Source of the DNA: Elioraea thermophila (ex Habib et al. 2022)
Lineage (GTDB): Bacteria > Pseudomonadota > Alphaproteobacteria > Acetobacterales > Acetobacteraceae
Reading direction: 5' to 3'
NCBI RefSeq assembly: GCF_003336755.1
Contig: NZ_QMDI01000005.1
Coordinates: 124,001-188,000, forward strand
DNA: 64,000 nt
A program made the translations under genes and the position numbers. A model generated the notes under the pieces. It did not search any database. It was not told the DNA's origin and was given only the letters and a program-made list of their open reading frames with translations. Positions 58,015 to 64,000 of this stretch are shown one piece after another. Numbering within the stretch: the stretch's first letter is position 1; the number at the start of each line of letters is the position of its first letter.

Positions 58015-59178
58015 ATGCGCACCATCTCGCCGCTCGCCGCCTCTCCCGCCGCCGCCACCACCGCCCAGTGCGCCGGGGAACGCCGCCTCAGGCAGGTGCA
58101 TCGTGCTGTGGCGGAACTGCGCCGCGGCGCGCCGGCTCTTCTGGCGACGGCCGACGGCGGCTGGCTCGTCGCAGCTGCCGAACTCGCCGGCCTGGCGGCG
58201 CTCGACTGCCTGGCCCGGCTGGGGCGCGAGCCGGCAGTGCTGCTGCTTGCCCCGACGCGGGCGGCGGCGGTGCTGCACCGCCCCGCCCCCGGGGCGGCGG
58301 ATGATCCCGCCGTCGCGCTCCGTCTCCCCGCCGGCGTCACGCCGGCCGTGCTGCGCTCCCTGGCCGACCCGACCGCCGAGCCCGTGCCGTTCCGTCCCGA
58401 ACCCGTGTCGCCGCCGCCGCAGCCGGTCGGGGCGGCGGCGATCGCGCTCGCCAAGCTCGCCCGCCTGTTGCCCGCCGTACTGGTCGCCCCGGCCGCGGCC
58501 GACGGCGACCTCGGTCGTTTCGCGCAATCGCACGACCTCGTCGTCGTGCCGGGCGAGGACGTGCTCGGCTACCCGGACACGGTGGCCGCCACCCTCACGC
58601 GGGTGGCGGAGGCGCGCGTGCCGACAGAGGATGCGCGGGAACTCCGCATCATCGCCTTCCGCCCGGCCGACGGCGGCACCGAACACCTCGCCATGGTGGT
58701 GGGCGACCCTTGGGCCGACGGTCAGGCCCCGCTCATACGCCTGCACAGCGAGTGCTTCACCGGCGACCTGCTCGGGTCGCTCCGCTGCGATTGCGGGCCA
58801 CAGTTGCGCGGTGCCCTCGCCCGCATGCAGGAGGAAGGGGCGGGGGTGCTGCTCTATCTCGCGCAGGAGGGGCGGGGGATCGGCCTCGTCAACAAGCTGC
58901 GCGCCTACACGCTGCAGGATCAGGGGGCGGATACGCTCGAGGCCAACACCCGCCTCGGCTACGGGCCGGACGAGCGCAACTTCCTCATCGCCACCGCCAT
59001 GCTGCGCGAACTGGGCCTCTCGCGCGTCCGCCTGCTCACCAACAACCCGGACAAGGTCGAGGCGCTGGCCGCCTGCGGGGTCGAGGTGGTGGCGCGGGTG
59101 CCGCACGCCTTCCCGGCCAACGAGCACAACGTGCGCTACCTTGCCACCAAGGCGGAGCGGTTCGGCCACCTGTTCTGA
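58015..59178 (+). CDS. ribA: GTP cyclohydrolase II with degenerate N-terminal RibB-like domain
   Basis: A 387-residue protein. Residues about 190-387 are GTP cyclohydrolase II, the first step of riboflavin synthesis: the zinc ligands in RLHSECFTGDLLGSLRCDCG, the GTP-site EGRGIGLVNKLRAYTLQDQG and the end NEHNVRYLATKAERFGHLF. Residues about 25-180 resemble RibB (DHBP synthase): AAELAGLAALDCLARLG aligns with its helix after the active loop, but the acidic DDExRENEGD loop is gone (ATADGGW instead), so this half is probably inactive. The start at 58015 has GGAGGG upstream. Confidence 0.88.
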   Translation: MRTISPLAASPAAATTAQCAGERRLRQVHRAVAELRRGAPALLATADGGWLVAAAELAGLAALDCLARLGREPAVLLLAPTRAAAVLHRPAPGAADDPAVALRLPAGVTPAVLRSLADPTAEPVPFRPEPVSPPPQPVGAAAIALAKLARLLPAVLVAPAAADGDLGRFAQSHDLVVVPGEDVLGYPDTVAATLTRVAEARVPTEDARELRIIAFRPADGGTEHLAMVVGDPWADGQAPLIRLHSECFTGDLLGSLRCDCGPQLRGALARMQEEGAGVLLYLAQEGRGIGLVNKLRAYTLQDQGADTLEANTRLGYGPDERNFLIATAMLRELGLSRVRLLTNNPDKVEALAACGVEVVARVPHAFPANEHNVRYLATKAERFGHLF

Positions 59179-59314
59179 TGCGCTGACGGCGCCAATCCGT
59201 TCCGCCGGGAAGGATTTGCCCGGCAGGAGCGGGCGAGCGCGCCGGTGCGCCGGCAGACGAACCGCAGTCGCCTGGGATCGAGGCACCGGCACGACAGTTG
59301 CTGCCCATCAGGGC

Positions 59315-59932
59315 ATGAGCATCGAGGCAGCCTGGTCGCGCTTCACGCCGGCGCACGCCATCTCGCCGCCCGGGCTTCGCCCGGCGCCGGACGGCGGCCC
59401 CCCCTTGCGCGAGGACGAGGCGGTGCCGATGCCGGCCGAGCTCTCCTTCGGCGCCTTCCTCGCCAACCTCAACCCGCTGCATCACATCCCGGTGGTGGGC
59501 TGGATTTACCGCGCGGTCACGGGCGAGACCGCGCACCCGGCGTTTCGCGGCCTCGGCGGCTTCCTGTTCGGCGGGCCGATCGGCGCGATCGTCTCCGCCG
59601 TCACGGCCATGGTCGAGACGATCGTCTCCGGCCGGACCGAGGCAGGCGGCGTGGTGGCGAAGGCGGAACCGACTGCCCCCGGCCCGATCGCCTCCCCATC
59701 GCCGGATGCAGCACCGGCGGGGCCGCTTGCCGCCCGGCTCGGCGCCCGCGCGCACCCTGCCCCTGCCCAGGCTGCGCTGCCGACGCTGGCGGCCGCCAAA
59801 TCTCCTGCCCCGGCCGCCGGCGACCCCGAGTTCGCGCAGAAGATGCTGCGCGGGCTCGAGGCTTACGAGCGCACCTTGCGCGCCCGCCAGGGTCTGCCGC
59901 CGCCCGAGCCCGCGCGGCCGGCCGGCTCCTGA
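59315..59932 (+). CDS. Conserved alphaproteobacterial protein of unknown function
   Basis: A 205-residue protein. The conserved core is FLANLNPLHHIPVVGWIYRA, then the glycine-rich hydrophobic GFLFGGPIGAIVSAVTAMVE, which could be a membrane-associated segment. The last 90 residues are Ala/Pro-rich with a final basic helix. Similar NPLxHIP-YRxxTG proteins occur widely in Rhodospirillales and relatives without a known function. It follows ribA after 136 bp, in the same direction. No SD is clear for the start at 59315. Confidence 0.7.
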   Translation: MSIEAAWSRFTPAHAISPPGLRPAPDGGPPLREDEAVPMPAELSFGAFLANLNPLHHIPVVGWIYRAVTGETAHPAFRGLGGFLFGGPIGAIVSAVTAMVETIVSGRTEAGGVVAKAEPTAPGPIASPSPDAAPAGPLAARLGARAHPAPAQAALPTLAAAKSPAPAAGDPEFAQKMLRGLEAYERTLRARQGLPPPEPARPAGS

Positions 59933-59942
59933 GCCGGCGCGC

Positions 59943-60344
59943 TCAGGCCAAGCGCTTGCTCACGTTCGCCCCCTCGGACAGCGCCCGGTTCACCGGGCAG
60001 CGACCGGCGATCTCGAGGATGCGCGCCCTCTGCTCGTCGTCGAGCGCGCCCTCGAGCGCGATCGCCACCTCGAAGGAGTGCTTCGGGTGCTCCTCGCGAA
60101 AACTGACGGTCACGCTCACGCGCGCCAGCGGCCAGCCCTTGCGCTGCACGTACATGCGGATCGTCTGCGCGGTGCAGGAGGCGAGCGCCGCGGCGAGGAT
60201 CTGGAACGGCGTGGGGCCGGTGTCCTTGCCGCCGAGCGCCTCCGGCTGATCCGCCGTCAGCACGTGCCGCTCCGCAACGATGATCTGGCCGAAGGGGCCG
60301 AGCCCGGATTCGCCGCTGACCACCGTTCCCGTCTTGCCGCTCAT
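59943..60344 (-). CDS. OsmC-family peroxide-resistance protein
   Basis: A 133-residue OsmC/Ohr-like protein. The two redox cysteines are visible in LASCTAQTIRMYVQRKGWPL and AGRCPVNRAL, as in OsmC (thiol-dependent organic peroxide reductase). The N-terminal strand region GQIIVAERHVLTADQPEALG is also typical. The length is normal. It is convergent with the unknown gene at 59.3 kb. Confidence 0.88.
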   Translation of the reverse strand: MSGKTGTVVSGESGLGPFGQIIVAERHVLTADQPEALGGKDTGPTPFQILAAALASCTAQTIRMYVQRKGWPLARVSVTVSFREEHPKHSFEVAIALEGALDDEQRARILEIAGRCPVNRALSEGANVSKRLA

Positions 60345-60410
60345 GCGCCCTTTCCTTCGCGGTTGCGAAGGCAGCGTTAGCCGGCCGCACCGCCGGCGGC
60401 AAGCGGGGGC

Positions 60411-61277
60411 TCAGGGCCAGCGCACCTCGGGCGGCAGGCTCATCAGGATCGCCTCCGGGTTGCCGCCGGTCTTCAGCCCGAACACCGTGCCGCGATCGTA
60501 GAGCAGGTTGAACTCGACGTAGCGTCCGCGCCGGACGAGCTGGCGTTCGCGTTCCTCCGCCGTCCAGGGCTCGTGCATGCGCCGGCGCACGATCGCCGGA
60601 TAGACTTCGAGGAAGGCAAGCCCGACGTCGCGGGTGAAGGCGAAGTCCCGCGCCCAGTCGCCGCTATCGAGGTAGTCGTAGAAGATGCCCCCCACGCCGC
60701 GCGGTTCGTTGCGGTGTGGCAGGAAGAAGTAGCGATCGCACCACTCCTTGAACTTCGGATAGTAGCTGGGGTCGTGGCGATCGCAGGCTTGGCGGTAGGC
60801 GGCGTGGAAGGTCTCCTTGTCCTCGGCCGTCTCGGGCGTCTCGAGCAGCATCGGGGTGAGATCGCCGCCGCCGCCGAACCACGATTTGGTGGTCACGATC
60901 ATCCGCGTGTTCATATGCGCGGCCGGCACGCGCGGGCTGCGCAGATGGGCGACAAGCGAGATGCCCGACGCCCAGAACCGCCCGTCCTCCTCCGCCCCCG
61001 GGATCTGGCGACGGAACTCCTCCGAGAACTCGCCCCAGACGGTGGAGACGTTCACCCCCACCTTCTCGAACACCCGCCCGCGCATCACGCTCATCACCCC
61101 GCCGCCGCCGCCCGGCCTGTCCCAAGCGGTGCGGACGAACCGACCCGGCGGCAGATCGGCGTGCGGGCCGGCGGCGAGTTCGTCCTCGATCGCCTCGAAG
61201 GCGGCGCAGATGCGGTCGCGCAGCTCCTCGAACCAAGCGCGGGCGGCCTCCTTGCGGGCATCGAGCACGGGCGTCAT
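60411..61277 (-). CDS. hemF: Oxygen-dependent coproporphyrinogen III oxidase
   Basis: A 288-residue enzyme making protoporphyrinogen IX from coproporphyrinogen III with O2, on the shared route to heme and bacteriochlorophyll. Seen: [40 protein letters not shown] with the conserved His, [20 protein letters not shown] and [20 protein letters not shown] near the C terminus. It is divergent from petABC, sharing a 284-bp control region. An oxygen-dependent enzyme fits aerobic growth. Confidence 0.96.
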   Translation of the reverse strand: MTPVLDARKEAARAWFEELRDRICAAFEAIEDELAAGPHADLPPGRFVRTAWDRPGGGGGVMSVMRGRVFEKVGVNVSTVWGEFSEEFRRQIPGAEEDGRFWASGISLVAHLRSPRVPAAHMNTRMIVTTKSWFGGGGDLTPMLLETPETAEDKETFHAAYRQACDRHDPSYYPKFKEWCDRYFFLPHRNEPRGVGGIFYDYLDSGDWARDFAFTRDVGLAFLEVYPAIVRRRMHEPWTAEERERQLVRRGRYVEFNLLYDRGTVFGLKTGGNPEAILMSLPPEVRWP

Positions 61278-61380
61278 GCGGCGACGATCCCTCGCGCCCC
61301 GGCGAGCGTCAACCGCCTTGCCCCCTTGCGAAGCGGCGGAGCGCGCCCAGGCTTAGGAGTGGCGCGCGTCGGCAGGGCGT

Positions 61381-61408
61381 TGCCGGCCGGCGGCCCGCTG
61401 GTATATGG
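61381..61408 (+). promoter_or_regulatory. Possible sigma-70-type promoter of petABC
   Basis: TTGCCG at 61381-61386, a 16-bp spacer, and TATATG at 61403-61408, facing petA, in the 284-bp gap between the divergent hemF and petA genes. It would give a 5' leader of about 145 nt. Confidence 0.4.
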
Positions 61409-61515
61409 CGAGGCTGGCAGACGGGGCGGGTCCTCTCTGTACGGCCGGCGAAGGGGAGAGCGCGGGGCTGCAGCGCAAACGCGCTCGTTTCGGCTTGCCT
61501 CGCCACGCGTTACGT

Positions 61516-61538
61516 TCCCGGCCGCCTGCCGGCCGGGA
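61516..61538 (+). promoter_or_regulatory. 9-bp hairpin in the petA leader
   Basis: The arms TCCCGGCCG and CGGCCGGGA enclose a 5-nt loop, 23 bp before the petA ATG at 61562. The stem is perfect. The ribosome site (GAGGAGCGACAGGGA) lies just downstream and is not paired. It could stabilise the message or limit read-through, but has no T tract. Confidence 0.45.
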
Positions 61539-61561
61539 CAACCGAGGAGCGACAGGGAACG

Positions 61562-62113
61562 ATGGCAGACACTCTCCCCCAGAGCGGCGCCGCCGCCGAA
61601 GAGGCGACCCGCCGCGACTTCCTCTCCCTCACCACCACCGCCGTCGCTGCGGTCGGCGTTGCGGCCTTCGCCTGGCCGTTCATCGACAGCATGAATCCGG
61701 CCGCCGACACCCTCGCCGTCGCCTCGACCGAGGTCGATCTCGCCCCCATCGCCGAGGGCATGGCGATCACCGTCATGTGGCGCGGCAAGCCGATCTTCAT
61801 CCGCCACCGCACGGCGGAGGACATTCGGCTCGCCCGCGAAACCCCGCTTTCCGCCTTGCCCGATCCGCAGCGCGACCAGGATCGGGTGCAGAAGGACCAG
61901 TGGCTGATCATGGTCGGCATCTGCACGCATCTCGGCTGCGTGCCGCTCGGCCAGCGCCCGACCGACAACAAGGGCGAGTATGGTGGCTGGTTCTGCGTCT
62001 GCCACGGCAGCCACTACGACACCTCGGGCAGGATCAGGAAGGGCCCCGCCCCGCGGAACCTTGAGATTCCGCCCTACACCTTCACATCCGACACCACGAT
62101 CCGGATCGGCTGA
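61562..62113 (+). CDS. petA: Ubiquinol-cytochrome c reductase, Rieske iron-sulfur subunit
   Basis: A 183-residue Rieske protein of the cytochrome bc1 complex. It has a Tat-type anchor ([20 protein letters not shown]) that stays as the membrane helix. The [2Fe-2S] ligands lie in [10 protein letters not shown] (box I) and CVCHGSHYD (box II), each giving one Cys and one His plus the disulfide pair. It takes electrons from ubiquinol at the Qo site. petB follows after 12 bp. Confidence 0.97.
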   Translation: MADTLPQSGAAAEEATRRDFLSLTTTAVAAVGVAAFAWPFIDSMNPAADTLAVASTEVDLAPIAEGMAITVMWRGKPIFIRHRTAEDIRLARETPLSALPDPQRDQDRVQKDQWLIMVGICTHLGCVPLGQRPTDNKGEYGGWFCVCHGSHYDTSGRIRKGPAPRNLEIPPYTFTSDTTIRIG

Positions 62114-62125
62114 GGAGCACGCTCC

Positions 62126-63391
62126 ATGGTCGGACTGCACAAGAGCGAGATGAAGAACCCGGTGGTGCGCTGGATCGACGAGCGCCTGCCGGTGTTCACC
62201 CTGATGGACAAGGAATATTCGAAGTTCCCGGTGCCGCGGAACCTCACCTACATGTGGAGCTTCGGCGGCATGGCGATGGTCATCCTGATGATGATGATCG
62301 TCACCGGCATCTTCCTCGCCATGTTCTACATTCCGCACACCGCGCACGCCTTCGACTCGGTCGAGCGCATCATGCGGGACGTGAATTACGGCTGGCTGAT
62401 CCGCTACCTGCACTCGAACGGGGCCAGCATGTTCTTCATCGTGGTCTACATCCACACCTTCCGCGGCCTCTACTACGGGTCCTACAAGCATCCGCGCGAA
62501 CTGCTGTGGATCCTCGGCGTCGTCATCCTGCTCCTGATGATGGGCACGGCCTTCATGGGCTACGTGCTGCCCTGGGGGCAGATGAGCTTCTGGGGTGCCA
62601 CCGTGATCACCAACATGGTGAGCGCGGTGCCGTGGGTGGGTGATGCGCTGGTGGTGTGGCTCTGGGGCGGCTTCGCGGTCGACAACCCGACTCTGACCCG
62701 CTTCTACAGCCTGCACTATCTGCTGCCGTTCGCGATCGTCGGCGTGGTGTTCCTGCACATCGTCGCCCTGCACATCACCTCGTCGAACAATCCGCTCGGG
62801 GTCGAGCCGAAGGGCCCGCAGGACACCATCCCCTTCCACCCCTACATGACGATCAAGGACAGCTTCGCGATCCTGCTGTTCTTCATCTTCTACTTCGTCT
62901 TCGTCTTCTTCTACCCGAATTACCTCGGGCACCCGGACAACTACATTCCGGCCGACCCGCTGGTGACGCCGCCGCACATCGTGCCGGAGTGGTACTTCCT
63001 GCCCTTCTACGCGATCCTGCGCGCGGTGCCGGACAAGCTGGGCGGTGTGGTGCTGATGTTCGCCTCGATCGCCATCCTGTTCGTGCTGCCCTGGCTCGAC
63101 ACCAGCCCCGTGCGGTCGATGAAGTTCCGCCCGCTGGCGCGCCCCTTCTTCTGGGCCTTCGTCGGCTCCTGCCTGCTGCTCGGCTACGTCGGGGCGCAGC
63201 CGGCGGAAGGGATCTGGGTGCCGCTCGCCCGCGTCGGCACGGCGTACTACTTCGCCTACTTCCTCGTCATCCTGCCCCTCCTCGGCAAGCTCGAGACGCC
63301 GCTGCCGCTGCCCACCTCCATCTCCGAGCGCGTGCTGGGTGGCGGCCCCGTGCCGGCGGCGGTGGCGGCGAAGCCGATGGAGAAGGCCTGA
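62126..63391 (+). CDS. petB: Ubiquinol-cytochrome c reductase, cytochrome b subunit
   Basis: A 421-residue integral subunit with eight or nine helices carrying two b hemes. Seen: [20 protein letters not shown] and the Qo-site [20 protein letters not shown], with [20 protein letters not shown] between. A normal alphaproteobacterial length. Its stop overlaps the petC start (TGATG), which supports coupled translation. Confidence 0.98.
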   Translation: MVGLHKSEMKNPVVRWIDERLPVFTLMDKEYSKFPVPRNLTYMWSFGGMAMVILMMMIVTGIFLAMFYIPHTAHAFDSVERIMRDVNYGWLIRYLHSNGASMFFIVVYIHTFRGLYYGSYKHPRELLWILGVVILLLMMGTAFMGYVLPWGQMSFWGATVITNMVSAVPWVGDALVVWLWGGFAVDNPTLTRFYSLHYLLPFAIVGVVFLHIVALHITSSNNPLGVEPKGPQDTIPFHPYMTIKDSFAILLFFIFYFVFVFFYPNYLGHPDNYIPADPLVTPPHIVPEWYFLPFYAILRAVPDKLGGVVLMFASIAILFVLPWLDTSPVRSMKFRPLARPFFWAFVGSCLLLGYVGAQPAEGIWVPLARVGTAYYFAYFLVILPLLGKLETPLPLPTSISERVLGGGPVPAAVAAKPMEKA

Positions 63392-64000
63392 TGCGCAGCT
63401 TGCGTTCCCTCCTCGGCGGGCTCTTCGGCGCGGCACTCGCCGCGGGGCTCGCCGCTTCGGCCTTCGCCGCCGGCGAGGCGCCGACCCCGCCGCGGCAGAA
63501 CTGGTCGTTCAGCGGGGTGTTCGGCACCTTCGACCGGGCCGCGGCGCAGCGGGGCTTGCTCGTCTACAAGCAGGTCTGCGCCTCGTGCCACGGGCTGAAG
63601 CGGGTGGCGTATCGCAACCTCGCCGCGATCGGGCTGTCCGAGGAGGAGATCCGCGCTCTGGCGGCCGAGATCATGGTCGTCGACGGGCCGAACGACGAGG
63701 GCCAGATGTTCGAGCGGCCCGGCCGCCCGTCCGATCGGTTCCGCTCGCCCTTCCCGAACGAGCAGGCGGCGCGGGCGGCGAACAACGGCGCCTATCCGGT
63801 CGACCTGTCCTTGATCACCAAGGCGCGTCTCGGTGGCGCGGACTACCTTTATGCCCTGCTCACCGGCTATCGCGATGAACCCCCGCCGGGGGTTGCGGTG
63901 CTCGAGGGTCTGCACTGGAACGACTACTTCCCGGGGCATTGGATCGCCATGGCTCGCCCGCTCTATGACGACATGGTGGAGTACCCCGACGGGACGAAGG
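63391..64000 (+). CDS. petC: Ubiquinol-cytochrome c reductase, cytochrome c1 subunit, 5' part
   Basis: The first 203 codons of cytochrome c1, cut by the window end. A signal peptide (SLLGGLFGAALAAGLAASAF) is followed by the heme-binding CASCH in YKQVCASCHGLKRVAYRNLA and the later YLYALLTGYRDEPPPGVAVL. The C-terminal membrane anchor and Met ligand lie beyond 64000. It passes electrons from the Rieske protein to soluble cytochrome c. Confidence 0.96.
   Translation, partial: MRSLRSLLGGLFGAALAAGLAASAFAAGEAPTPPRQNWSFSGVFGTFDRAAAQRGLLVYKQVCASCHGLKRVAYRNLAAIGLSEEEIRALAAEIMVVDGPNDEGQMFERPGRPSDRFRSPFPNEQAARAANNGAYPVDLSLITKARLGGADYLYALLTGYRDEPPPGVAVLEGLHWNDYFPGHWIAMARPLYDDMVEYPDGTK

Noticed and set aside
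59204-59224. GCCGGG/CCCGGC hairpin after ribA as a terminator
   Set aside because: The loop is nine bases and no T tract follows; a six-base GC stem is weak evidence.

Overview
This is a 64-kb, very GC-rich chromosomal window from an alphaproteobacterium. Gene content and order (divergent secA beside a parvulin-argJ-acetyltransferase/Nudix-cinA block, gltB/gltD, a petABC cytochrome bc1 operon, Acetobacteraceae-like MoxR/DUF58 genes) suggest Rhodospirillales/Acetobacterales. A BciB-type 8-vinyl reductase gene preceded by a perfect PpsR/CrtJ-type operator, together with tspO, aerobic hemF and petABC, suggests a bacteriochlorophyll-making (aerobic anoxygenic) phototroph. The genus cannot be fixed from sequence reading alone.

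Layout. 1-5.6 kb: 5' part of a ycjX-family gene, a GST, a small Cys phosphatase, a lipid-type ABC exporter, tspO, a DCC thiol protein and the CCA-adding enzyme. 5.6-9.7 kb: a four-gene unit (ATPase, FtsX-type permease, Tat-exported LolA-like protein, outer-membrane beta-barrel) that looks like a complete envelope trafficking route, preceded by a 9-bp-stem inverted repeat. 9.7-11.3 kb: DUF6111, a CoA-pyrophosphatase-type Nudix enzyme and DUF1285. 11.4-18.7 kb: MoxR, DUF58, a BatA/DUF4159 membrane protein, a GATase-like membrane protein and an ankyrin protein. 18.9-22.5 kb: class II aldolase, a diguanylate cyclase with a hairpin over its ribosome binding site, and asd. 22.5-28.4 kb: an EamA exporter, a TAXI binding protein and a complete iron/polyamine-type ABC importer.

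28.9-38.9 kb: secA, then about 3 kb holding two broken genes (a HAD-UbiA prenyltransferase and a polytopic glycosyltransferase-like protein, partly AT-richer), then parvulin, argJ, a GNAT-Nudix fusion and a cinA-like gene. 38.9-46.7 kb: gltD, a DUF2059 gene and gltB in one unusual operon, and an NDUFA9-like oxidoreductase. 46.8-51.5 kb: tRNA-Leu(CAG) next to an RNase D-like gene, a YeiH-family transporter, tRNA-Ser(CGA), and secD-secF. 51.6-61.3 kb: the bciB candidate with its operator, a patatin, a second GST, selO, an orphan OmpR-type regulator, a ribA whose N-terminal RibB-like half is degenerate, a conserved unknown gene, an OsmC protein and hemF. 61.3-64 kb: a divergent regulatory region and petABC, with petC cut by the window end.

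Most genes are core metabolism or envelope biogenesis. The most striking points are the operator/bciB pair, the clustered pseudogenes between secA and the parvulin gene, and the four-gene envelope system. No CRISPR array, prophage, insertion sequence or rRNA was seen.
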